Assembly: GCF_006517535.1 (NCBI RefSeq)
Contig: NZ_VHQH01000001.1
Span: 1-64,000 of the forward strand
Reading direction: 5' to 3'
Length of the DNA stretch: 64,000 nt
Source: Schumannella sp. 10F1B-5-1
Lineage (GTDB): Bacteria > Actinomycetota > Actinomycetes > Actinomycetales > Microbacteriaceae
Below, piece after piece: positions 54,224 to 61,688 of the stretch (its first letter is position 1; each line of letters opens with the position of its first letter). The position numbers and the translations under genes were made by a program. The notes under the pieces are model-generated. The model did no database searches, had not been told where the DNA came from, and worked only from the letters and a program-made list of their open reading frames with translations.

Positions 54224-54985
54224 ATGGCTGAACAGCAGGGGATGCTCTCCAAGGGCCTCGCCATCCTGACCGTGCTCGGTGACCACCCGCGCGGGGCGAG
54301 CGTCACCGACATCGCCCGCGCGGCCGACCTGCCGATCAGCACCGTGCACCGGCTGCTGGCGCTCGAGATCGAGCACGGCTTCGTCGCCCTCGACCCGGCT
54401 ACGAAGACCTACCGCCTCGGCGTGCGCGTGTTCGAGCTGGCCAACAAGGTCTCGGGCGTGCGCTCGATCGGCGAGATCGCGCGGCCGCTCATGAGCGAGC
54501 TCGCGCACCAGACCGGCGAGACCGTGCAGCTGTCGGTGCTCAGCGACGGCCGCGCCCTGTTCATCGAGAAGGTCGGAACCGAGCAGGCCGTCGGCATCCG
54601 CGGCTCGGTCGGCGAGAGCGAGCCGCTGCACGCCACCTCGACCGGCAAGATCCTGCTCGCCACACTGCCGGCCGTGCGTCTCGATGCGCTCGTCGACCAG
54701 CATCCGCTCGTCGCCTACACGCCCAACACGATCACCGACCGCGCCGCGCTGCTCGCCGAGATCGAGCGCGTGCGGGCCGACGACGTGTCGACCGCCGACG
54801 AGGAGTTCGACGCGGGCGTGCGCGCCATGGGCGTGCCCGTGCGCACGGGCCGCGGCGAGGTGCGCGCGGCGCTGTGCATCTCGGCGCCGGCGTTCCGCGT
54901 CTCGCTCGAGCAGCTGCGCTCGTGGCTGCCGCGCCTGCGCGAGACCGCCGCCGCGATCGGCGTGCAGCTGCCCGTCGCGGGCTGA
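54224..54985 (+). CDS. IclR-family regulator
   Basis: The 253-residue protein has a winged helix (MLSKGLAILTVLGDHPRGAS, then VTDIARAADLPISTVHRLL; residues ~7-47) and the IclR effector domain: LSVLSDGRALFIEKVGTEQ, LHATSTGKILLAT (~140) and ALCISAPAFRVSLEQL near the end. It lies 36 bases after the crotonase gene and ends at a strong terminator. It probably senses the acid or CoA-linked intermediate of this region and acts at 53204-53219. Sequence is clearly different from the other IclR at 26950, so the two modules respond separately. Confidence 0.9.
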   Translation: MAEQQGMLSKGLAILTVLGDHPRGASVTDIARAADLPISTVHRLLALEIEHGFVALDPATKTYRLGVRVFELANKVSGVRSIGEIARPLMSELAHQTGETVQLSVLSDGRALFIEKVGTEQAVGIRGSVGESEPLHATSTGKILLATLPAVRLDALVDQHPLVAYTPNTITDRAALLAEIERVRADDVSTADEEFDAGVRAMGVPVRTGRGEVRAALCISAPAFRVSLEQLRSWLPRLRETAAAIGVQLPVAG

Positions 54986-54991
54986 CGCGAG

Positions 54992-55040
54992 GGCAGGAGG
55001 GCGGGGCCGGCACCACGCGTGCCGGCCCCGCCCTCCTGCC
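54992..55040. terminator. Bidirectional terminator between iclR and the ABC permease
   Basis: Arms 54992-55013 and 55019-55040 are perfect reverse complements (22 base pairs, outer GGCAGGAGGG, inner CCGGCAC) around a CACGC loop. It lies between convergent genes ending at 54985 and 55048. It has no T tract, like the one at 41465. Confidence 0.92.
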
Positions 55041-55047
55041 ACGGGCC

Positions 55048-55950
55048 TCAGGGCCGCCAGCGGGTGACCGCGTCGACGAGCGCGCCGAGCAGCTTCATCG
55101 TCAGCAGCGCGAGGGCCGAGAACACGACCGCGACCACGACCATCCGCTCGATGATCGAGAAGCGCAGGGTGTCGTTGAGCATGTAGCCCAGGCCCTCCTG
55201 CAGCCCGTACATCTCCGACGCCAGCACGCTCGCCCAGGCGACGATGCCGCCGAAGACCAGCGGCCCGCGGATCTCGGGCAGGATCGCCGGCAGCACCACG
55301 CGCGTCCACAGCCGCACGCCCCGCACGCCGAGCGTGCGCGGATACTCGGTGACCTCGGGCCGCAGGTTCGCGACCGCGTTCGAGGTCGCCAGCAGCACGA
55401 TGAACGCGACGCTGAACACGACGAACACGACGGAGGCCAGCGAGGTCGCGCCGAACCAGATCGTGAACAGCGGCGCCATCGCCAGGGCCGGCAGCATGCG
55501 CAGCACCTCCGACACCCCCGACACCGACAGGCGCACGGGACGCACGGCCGCGACCAGCAGCCCGAGCACGATGCCCAGCGCGATCGCGAGCACGAGCCCC
55601 ACTCCGACCCGCATCAGCGTGACCCCGGCGTTCTCGACCAGCGCGAGCGTCGACGCCAGAGCCGAGCCGTCGCCGCCGGCGGTCGCCACCGAGACGCCGA
55701 GCCCGCCCTTGTAGTAGTGGCCGAGGCCCAGGAAGCCGTCGGTCGCGACCTTCGTCAGCGACGGCAGCACCCGGTCGCCCTGCGCGGTCGTGGCGGCCAG
55801 GATGCGCGCCGCCACCTCCCACAGCACCAGCGCGACGGCCGTGCCGATCAGCACGCTGCGCACCGTACCGCGCGTGCGCAGCGACAGCACGCGGCCGCGG
55901 GTGACGGCGGCGCGGGCGCGACGCGAGCCGCGCATCCCGATCGCGGTCAC
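55048..55950 (-). CDS. ABC transporter permease, SsuC/TauC type
   Basis: The 300-residue permease starts with an Arg-rich cytoplasmic segment followed by about six helices. The EAA loop with the ATPase contact reads EYPRTLGVRGVRLWTRVVLP (~195-214), and LPALAMAPLFTIWFGATSLA is typical of the nitrate/sulfonate/taurine family. The GTG at 55950 overlaps the ATPase gene by four bases. With the second permease at 56805 it would form a heterodimer, which is less common in this family than one permease gene. It belongs to the minus-strand block that ends at the terminator. Confidence 0.9.
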   Translation of the reverse strand: MTAIGMRGSRRARAAVTRGRVLSLRTRGTVRSVLIGTAVALVLWEVAARILAATTAQGDRVLPSLTKVATDGFLGLGHYYKGGLGVSVATAGGDGSALASTLALVENAGVTLMRVGVGLVLAIALGIVLGLLVAAVRPVRLSVSGVSEVLRMLPALAMAPLFTIWFGATSLASVVFVVFSVAFIVLLATSNAVANLRPEVTEYPRTLGVRGVRLWTRVVLPAILPEIRGPLVFGGIVAWASVLASEMYGLQEGLGYMLNDTLRFSIIERMVVVAVVFSALALLTMKLLGALVDAVTRWRP

Positions 55951-56765
55951 GACTGCATCCGCGCCGGCGCCTGCAGCACCTCGAGAAGACCCTGGCGCAG
56001 CTCGTCGGCGCGCGGGTCCATGCGCAGCTCGTCGCCGCGCGGGCGGTCGAAGTCGACGCTCACATCGAGGCCGACGCGGCCGTCGGTCACGACGATGATG
56101 CGGTCGGCGAGCTTGATCGCCTCGTCGACGTCGTGGGTGACGAACACGGTCGTCTTCGCGGTCTCGGCCCACAGCTTCAGCAGCGTCTCGTGCAGGGCCG
56201 CGCGGGTGAAGTAGTCGAGCGAGCCGAAGGGCTCGTCCATGAGCAGGATGTCGGGGTCGTTCGCGAAGACGGCCGCGATCGCGACGCGCTTGCGCATGCC
56301 GCCCGACAGCTCCTTCGGCCAGGCGCGCTCGCGTCCGGCGAGTCCGACGGCCTCGATGAAGTGGTCGACGCGCGGCCCCCACTCGCTCGCGGGCACGCCG
56401 CGCATCCGCGGGCCGAACGAGACGTTGTCGCGCACGCGCAGCCACTGCGGGATCGCATCCTGCTGGAACACCATGCCGAGGTTCGCGTCGGGTCCGGTCA
56501 CGGCGCGGCCCTCGGCCAGCACCTCGCCGGCGGTCGGCGGCTGCAGCCCGGCCATGACGCGCAGCAGCGTCGACTTGCCCTGCCCCGAGGGGCCGAGGAT
56601 GCACAGGAACTGCCCGCGCGGCACGTCGAGGTCGAGCCCGCGCAGCGGGGTGACGGTGCGCTCGCGCGTGCGGAACGACACCTCGAGCCCGGTGATGTGG
56701 AACGCGGGCGTCGCGGCGGCGGACTCGACGGCGGAGGCGCCGGCGGCGGAGGTCGTGGAGGTCAT
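55947..56765 (-). CDS. ABC transporter ATPase, SsuB/TauB type
   Basis: The 272-residue ATPase has Walker A GPSGQGKST (58-66), Q-loop VFQQDAIPQWLRVRDNV (~99-115), signature LSGGMRKRVAIA (~153), Walker B DILLMDEPFGSLDYFTR (~172-188) and the switch histidine in FVTHDVDEA. Ligand-transport enzymes of the nitrate/sulfonate/taurine type drive import of small organic anions. Residues 1-20 are a disordered Ser/Ala tail. It lies between the two permease genes. The four-base overlap with the downstream permease gene supports one transcript. Confidence 0.94.
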   Translation of the reverse strand: MTSTTSAAGASAVESAAATPAFHITGLEVSFRTRERTVTPLRGLDLDVPRGQFLCILGPSGQGKSTLLRVMAGLQPPTAGEVLAEGRAVTGPDANLGMVFQQDAIPQWLRVRDNVSFGPRMRGVPASEWGPRVDHFIEAVGLAGRERAWPKELSGGMRKRVAIAAVFANDPDILLMDEPFGSLDYFTRAALHETLLKLWAETAKTTVFVTHDVDEAIKLADRIIVVTDGRVGLDVSVDFDRPRGDELRMDPRADELRQGLLEVLQAPARMQS

Positions 56766-56804
56766 GTCGATCCGATCTGCGGGGGTCGGGGCGCGGTGGT
56801 CAGG

Positions 56805-57656
56805 TCACTGCCAGCGGACGATGCCGCGGATGATCGCGCGCAGGAGCGCGTCGAGCGCCACGGCGATGGCGCCGAGCGCGAGCGAGAGGCCGATGATGCT
56901 CGACAGGTCGCCCTGCGAGGCACGCAGCGCGATGAGGCGGCCGGCGCCGAACTGCGAGCCGAGCAGCTCGATCGTGGTCTGCACGGCGATCGCCGTGGCG
57001 AGGGCGATGCGCAGCCCGGCGAGCACGACCGGCAGCGTGCCGGGAACCAGCACGTGCAGGAACCGCGCGCGGGCATCGAGGCCCTGCGTCGCCGCGTACT
57101 CCTCTGACGAGGGCGGGAACGCCTGCGCCGCCGACTGGGCGACCAGGCCGACCGAGACGAAGCAGTAGAAGGCGACGAGCACGAGCTTGTTCTCGAGTCC
57201 CTGGCCGAACCAGACCGAGAAGAAGGGCGCGAGCACGAGCGCCGGCACGGCGCCGAAGACGAAGAACAGCGGCTCGGAGACCGAGCGGAACAGCTGGATG
57301 CGCGCACTCAGCAGCCCGACGACCGCACCGAGCACGCTGCCGATGGCCCAGGCCAGCGCCGAGGCGCCGATCGTGTAGGCGAGGTTGGGCAGATAGCCCG
57401 GGGTCTTCACGCCGAGGTAGCGCAGGCCGGCGTCGTCGAAGAAGCTGAAGCCGAAGTCGCGGGCGACCTCGATCGGCGAGGGCAGGATGCCGCGCGAGTC
57501 GACGACGAGCGCCGCGAGCTGCCAGGCGACGAGCACCACGGCGATGCCGAGCAGGCGCCAGCCGAGGCCGACGCGCGGCAGCCGCCGCCGGCCCCCGGCC
57601 GTGCGCGCAGGCACGGCCGGGGACACGGCGGCGGTGTCGAGCTGGGTGGCGCTCAT
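56805..57656 (-). CDS. ABC transporter permease, SsuC/TauC type (second)
   Basis: The 283-residue permease has about six helices and the conserved segments PALVLAPFFSVWFGQGLENK and LDARARFLHVLVPGTLPVVLAG (the EAA loop, ~195-216). The first helix follows GWRLLGIAVVLVAWQ. Its start codon overlaps the stop of the binding-protein gene by one base (TGATG). Sequence is clearly different from the other permease, so the transporter is probably a heterodimer of the two. The C terminus ends IIRGIVRWQ. Confidence 0.92.
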   Translation of the reverse strand: MSATQLDTAAVSPAVPARTAGGRRRLPRVGLGWRLLGIAVVLVAWQLAALVVDSRGILPSPIEVARDFGFSFFDDAGLRYLGVKTPGYLPNLAYTIGASALAWAIGSVLGAVVGLLSARIQLFRSVSEPLFFVFGAVPALVLAPFFSVWFGQGLENKLVLVAFYCFVSVGLVAQSAAQAFPPSSEEYAATQGLDARARFLHVLVPGTLPVVLAGLRIALATAIAVQTTIELLGSQFGAGRLIALRASQGDLSSIIGLSLALGAIAVALDALLRAIIRGIVRWQ

Positions 57657-58951
57657 CAGCCCTGGGCCGCCTGGGCGGCGAAGCGGTAGGCGTCGAGGAA
57701 GTCGTACTGGTCGTACAGCGTCTTCGCCTTCGCGAGCAGGTCGGCGTCGCCGTCGCCCGCGTCGAGGAGCTTCTTGGCCTCGGAGCGGTACTTCGCGAGG
57801 TCGGCGTAGATCTTGCCGGCGATGCTCAGCTGCTCGGTCGTGTGCTCGCCCTTCAGCACGCCCTTCGCGGTGAGCTCGTCGATCTGCGCGCCGGCGACGG
57901 TGTCGAAGTGGAACGGGTCCTTCTTGTCGGTGTACATCGCCTTGGCGTCATCGAAGTCGCGCAGCGAGTAGAGGCCGTCGAAGGTGCCGGCCAGCTCGGC
58001 CGCGGTGAGCGACGAGCCGGTGTAGGAGTTGAGGTAGTCGACGTAGTCGGCGGCGGTCGCCTCGGGGTCGGCCTTCATGTCGGCGACGATGCGGTACATC
58101 ACGCCCGTGAAGCGCAGCAGGGTGTCCCAGTTCTCGTCGGCGTACTTCGTGGTGGTGAGGTAGCCCGAGAAGGTCGCGCGCAGCGAGACCGTGTCCTCCG
58201 ACGGCAGGTTCTCGATCACCTGGGGCAGCTCGACGAGCGACTCCCAGCCGTCCTGCAGCAGGCGGGTGATCTCGACGGCGCCGGTAGGCGAGACGAAGTC
58301 GGCCTGGCCGGCCTGCGCGGCGCGCACGATGTCGGCGTTGGGCAGGTAGGTCACATCCCAGTCGGCCGTGGTGGTTCCGGCCTCCTTGGTGATCAGGTCG
58401 TAGAAGGTCGGCACGACACCCTGACGCAGGATGACCTTCTCGCCCTTGATCTGCGCGAGCACGGTCTTGAGGGCCGCCGCGAACGACTTGCCCTTCTTCA
58501 TCTCCTCGGCGACGGTCTTGTACTCGCCCTTCGGGGCGAGGATGCGGTAGCCGTAGAAGACGTCGCTGATCGCGAAGGCGGTGACGTCGTCGACGTTGTC
58601 GAGCTGCGAGACGACCGCCGGCGGGTAGCCGGAGCCGAGCTCGACCTGACCGTTCTGCAGGGGCGCGAGCGACGCGATCAGGTCGGTCTGCGCGCCGTAC
58701 TCGTCGGGGCCGATCGTGATGCCGGCATCCGCGAAGTAGCCGCGCTTGATCGCCGCGGCGGCGAGCAGCTCGTCGCCGTAGGGCGAGAGCCCGGCCTTGA
58801 TGGTGACCTCGGGGATGCTGTCGCCGGCGGCCGCGAGACCGGAGGGCGCGGAGGCGGGCTCGGCCGAGCCGGCGGCGCAGCCCGCGAGCAGCGCGGCGGC
58901 CGTGACGGTGGCGACCGTGACGCCGAGGAGGCGTCGGAGGCGGTGGGTCAT
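57656..58951 (-). CDS. Lipoprotein substrate-binding protein (NMT1/SsuA/TauA-like)
   Basis: The 431-residue protein has a lipoprotein signal: basic start MTHRLRRLLG, hydrophobic stretch, and lipobox LLAGCAAGS with the lipidated Cys near residue 25. The mature part has VTIKAGLSPYGDELLAAAA, LITKEAGTTTADWDVTYLPN and RAAQAGQADFVSPTGAVEI, matching periplasmic-type binding proteins of the nitrate/sulfonate/taurine group. It captures the substrate outside the membrane for the two permeases. The long insertion around 280-400 (DFDDAKAMYTDKKDPFHF) is more typical of aromatic- or thiamine-precursor-type members. AGGAGA precedes the ATG. The tail is Lys/Asp/Ala-rich. Confidence 0.92.
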   Translation of the reverse strand: MTHRLRRLLGVTVATVTAAALLAGCAAGSAEPASAPSGLAAAGDSIPEVTIKAGLSPYGDELLAAAAIKRGYFADAGITIGPDEYGAQTDLIASLAPLQNGQVELGSGYPPAVVSQLDNVDDVTAFAISDVFYGYRILAPKGEYKTVAEEMKKGKSFAAALKTVLAQIKGEKVILRQGVVPTFYDLITKEAGTTTADWDVTYLPNADIVRAAQAGQADFVSPTGAVEITRLLQDGWESLVELPQVIENLPSEDTVSLRATFSGYLTTTKYADENWDTLLRFTGVMYRIVADMKADPEATAADYVDYLNSYTGSSLTAAELAGTFDGLYSLRDFDDAKAMYTDKKDPFHFDTVAGAQIDELTAKGVLKGEHTTEQLSIAGKIYADLAKYRSEAKKLLDAGDGDADLLAKAKTLYDQYDFLDAYRFAAQAAQG

Positions 58952-59004
58952 GTGATTCTCCTGGGGAGCGGGTGACGGGTCGGGGTGGTGCGGGGCCGCG
59001 CGGG

Positions 59005-60660
59005 TCATGCTGTGGCGCGGAGTCGGGGAGGCCGGGCGACGATCTCGAGCACGCCCTCGGCGCGGTCGGCGTACACGGCGTCGATCAGGGCGGCGAAGCG
59101 GTCGAGAGCGGCGGACCGCACGACCTTGCCGCTCGCGGTGCGCTCGCCGGCGTCGACCGCGAGGCGGTCGGGCACGACGACGGCCCGGCGGATGCGCTCG
59201 GGCGGCGAGACGAGCTCGTTGTGCTCGCGCAGGGCGGCGACCAGGGCGTCGGGGTCGAGCATCCCGTCGGGGTCGGTGGCGATCGCGATCAGGTAGGGGC
59301 GGCGGTCGCCGACCACGAGCACGTCGTCGACGGCGCAGCGCGAGCGCACCAGGTTCTCGGCGGGCTCGGGCGCGACGTTCTTGCCGGTCGAGGTGACCAG
59401 CAGGTTCTTGGTGCGGCCCGTGACGACGAGGTGACCGGCCGCATCCAGCCGACCGAGGTCGCCGGTGCGGAACCAGCCGTCGACGAACGCGGCGGCGGTC
59501 GCCGCGGGAGCGTCGAGGTAGCCGGAGAAGACGTTGGCGCCGCGGGCGAGGATCTCGCCGTCGGCGGCGATGTCTCCGCCTCCGGCGATGCGGATCTCGA
59601 CGCCCGGCAGCGGGCGGCCGACGGTGCCCGGGCGGGAGTCGTGCGGCGTGCCGATCGCGAGGGCGGTGGAGGTCTCGGTGAGCCCGTATCCGTTGACGAG
59701 CTCGATGCCGGCCGCGCGGTAGGCGTCGAGCATGCCCGCGTCGATCGGGGCGCCGCCGCTGAGGGCGTAGAGCAGACGGTCGCCGAAGATCGCCCGCAGC
59801 GCGGCCGGGTCGCCGCCGACTCGCGCGTGAGCGCTCTCGAACAGGCGCGGCACGCCGGGCACGTAGGTCGGGCGCACCTCGGCGATCTGGCGCAGGATGT
59901 CGGCGGTGTCGCCGGTTCCGTAGATGAGCTCGCCGCCCGCGGCGAGCGTCGTCAGCTGCTGCAGCCGGGCCGAGGCGTGGGCGAGCGGCAGGTAGACGAA
60001 GGCCGCCGCGCGATGTGCGAGGCCCCGCTCGGGGTGCGTCTCGGCGGCCAGGCACATCTCGAGCACGGCGACCCAGTTCGCGTGGGTGAGCAGGCATCCC
60101 TTCGGCTCGCCGGTCGAGCCCGACGAGAAGGCGATCGTGAAGAGGTCGGTCGCGGCAGGCGCCGGCGGGAGTGCGCGGAGTGCGGCGGCGGGTGCGGAGT
60201 CGGCGCCCGCCTGGCCGGCGCCCGCCTGGCCGGCGCCTGCCGGGTCGAGGTCGCCGAGGTCGCCGTCGGCGTCGCCGAGGCGCAGGATGCGAACCGCAGG
60301 ATCGAGCGGCGGCAGCGGCATGCCGGTCGGAGCGATCAGGATGGCCGGGCTCGAGCGCCGCACGATGTCGGCGATCTGCGCGGGTGCGGCGGTCGGGTAG
60401 ATCGGCACCAGCGGGGCGCCGAGGCGGGCGCAGGCGAGGTCGACGACGGTCCAGTCGGCGCGCGTCGGCGCGATGAGCGCGACGCGGGCTCCGGCCGCGG
60501 CGCCCGCGGAGAGCAGCACGCCGGCGACGCCGTCGACCAGGGCGCTCAGCTCGCCATAGCTGCGGCGCATCCACCCCTGCTCGGTGGGGAATCGCTGCGC
60601 GGGCGCGTCGGAGTCCGCCCGCAGGTGCGGGGCGAGGAGCTCGGTGACGTTCGCAACCAT
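59005..60660 (-). CDS. AMP-forming acyl-CoA ligase (FadD15-like)
   Basis: The 551-residue adenylate-forming enzyme has the P-loop FSSGSTGEPKGCLLTHANW (~180-198), A5 motif NGYGLTETSTAL (~320), GWFRTGDLGRLD (~400) and the C-terminal hinge/lysine region VTGRTKNLLVTSTGKNVAPE (~416-435). The TSTGKNVAP form marks the long-chain FACL branch. It makes an acyl-CoA from a carboxylate with ATP. A Gly/Ala-rich insert (AGAGQAGAGQAGA, a 15-base tandem repeat) sits near residue 142. It is the first gene of the leftward transporter block, with 53 bases before the binding-protein gene, so it probably activates the imported acid. Confidence 0.92.
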   Translation of the reverse strand: MVANVTELLAPHLRADSDAPAQRFPTEQGWMRRSYGELSALVDGVAGVLLSAGAAAGARVALIAPTRADWTVVDLACARLGAPLVPIYPTAAPAQIADIVRRSSPAILIAPTGMPLPPLDPAVRILRLGDADGDLGDLDPAGAGQAGAGQAGADSAPAAALRALPPAPAATDLFTIAFSSGSTGEPKGCLLTHANWVAVLEMCLAAETHPERGLAHRAAAFVYLPLAHASARLQQLTTLAAGGELIYGTGDTADILRQIAEVRPTYVPGVPRLFESAHARVGGDPAALRAIFGDRLLYALSGGAPIDAGMLDAYRAAGIELVNGYGLTETSTALAIGTPHDSRPGTVGRPLPGVEIRIAGGGDIAADGEILARGANVFSGYLDAPAATAAAFVDGWFRTGDLGRLDAAGHLVVTGRTKNLLVTSTGKNVAPEPAENLVRSRCAVDDVLVVGDRRPYLIAIATDPDGMLDPDALVAALREHNELVSPPERIRRAVVVPDRLAVDAGERTASGKVVRSAALDRFAALIDAVYADRAEGVLEIVARPPRLRATA

Positions 60661-60866
60661 TCTTCCACCTGATGAAAAGGATGTTTACTGAGTGGTAGGA
60701 GGCTACGTCGCGACCCGGATGCCGACAAGAGCACCGCCCGATCCGTAACAGGGCGGAAACACGCGCCGGCCGCGCGCGACGGCATCCTCGCACCGCGGCG
60801 TTTCCAACACGTGTCGCCGGAGGCCCGTCGGACACCCGGGCGGGCCGGGCTCGCGACTGCGCGCGA

Positions 60867-60872
60867 TATACC
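60867..60872 (+). promoter_or_regulatory. Candidate -10 for a leaderless pxpA transcript
   Basis: TATACC ends six bases before the ATG of pxpA (60879), so transcription would begin at or next to the start codon. There is no ribosome-binding site, only a G run touching the ATG, which fits a leaderless mRNA. No clear -35 element is seen. The divergent ligase gene starts at 60660; the rest of the 218-base spacer shows an AT-rich point at 60670-60690 upstream of that gene. Confidence 0.4.
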
Positions 60873-60878
60873 TGGGGG

Positions 60879-61688
60879 ATGCCCGCCGCCGCGTCGTCCA
60901 CCGCCTCGACCGCCCCCGCGCGCTCGATCTCGCTCAACGCCGACGTCGGCGAGGGCTTCGGCACCTGGACCTTCGGCGACGACGACGCCCTGCTCGCGCG
61001 GATCAGCGACGCGAACGTGGCCTGCGGCTTCCACGGCGGCGACCCCGGCACCATGCGCCGCGTCACGGCCGCGGCCGCCGCATCCGGCATCGGGATCGGC
61101 GCGCACGTCTCCTACCGCGACCTCGCCGGCTTCGGCCGCCGCCCGATGACCGTGTCGCCGCCGGAGCTGCGCGACGACGTGGTCGCGCAGATCGGCGCGC
61201 TGCAGGCGTTCGCGCGGCTGGCCGGTGCCGAGGTCGGCTACGTCAAGCCGCACGGCGCGCTCTACAACACGATCGCCGTCGACGAGGTGCAGGCCCGGGC
61301 CGTGATCGAGGCCGTCGCCGAGGCGCTGCCCGGCGCTCGCCTGCTCTGCCAGCCCGGCACGGTCGTGGCGCGCCTCGCGACCGAGGCCGGCATCCCGGTC
61401 GTCGCCGAGGTCTTCGCCGACCGCGGCTACCTCGCCGACGGACGCCTCGCCCCGCGTCGCGAGCCGGGCTCGCTCTTCACCGACCCCGAGCTCATCGCCG
61501 CCCGCGTCAGGCGCATGGTCGTATCCGGCGAGGTCGAGGCCGTCGACGGCACGGTGCACGTCTTCGCCGCACCGCCGCAGAGCGTGTGCGTGCACAGCGA
61601 CACCCCGGGCGCCGGTGAGATCGCGGGCGTCGTGCGGTCCGCGCTCGAGGCGGCCGGGATGCGCGTCGACAGCCTGCTGCGGCGATGA
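60879..61688 (+). CDS. pxpA: 5-oxoprolinase subunit A (LamB/YcsF)
   Basis: The 269-residue protein has the conserved YcsF motifs SLNADVGEGFGTWTFGDD (~17-34), NVACGFHGGDPGTM (~47-60), GAHVSYRDLAGFGRRPM (~74-90), GYVKPHGALYNTIA (~118) and VAEVFADRGYLADGRL (~175). PxpA with PxpB and PxpC hydrolyses 5-oxoproline (pyroglutamate) to glutamate with ATP, removing this damage product. It overlaps the pxpB-pxpC fusion gene by four bases. The start at 60879 leaves a short Ala/Ser-rich tail before the conserved part; an unusual leaderless start is likely. Confidence 0.94.
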   Translation: MPAAASSTASTAPARSISLNADVGEGFGTWTFGDDDALLARISDANVACGFHGGDPGTMRRVTAAAAASGIGIGAHVSYRDLAGFGRRPMTVSPPELRDDVVAQIGALQAFARLAGAEVGYVKPHGALYNTIAVDEVQARAVIEAVAEALPGARLLCQPGTVVARLATEAGIPVVAEVFADRGYLADGRLAPRREPGSLFTDPELIAARVRRMVVSGEVEAVDGTVHVFAAPPQSVCVHSDTPGAGEIAGVVRSALEAAGMRVDSLLRR

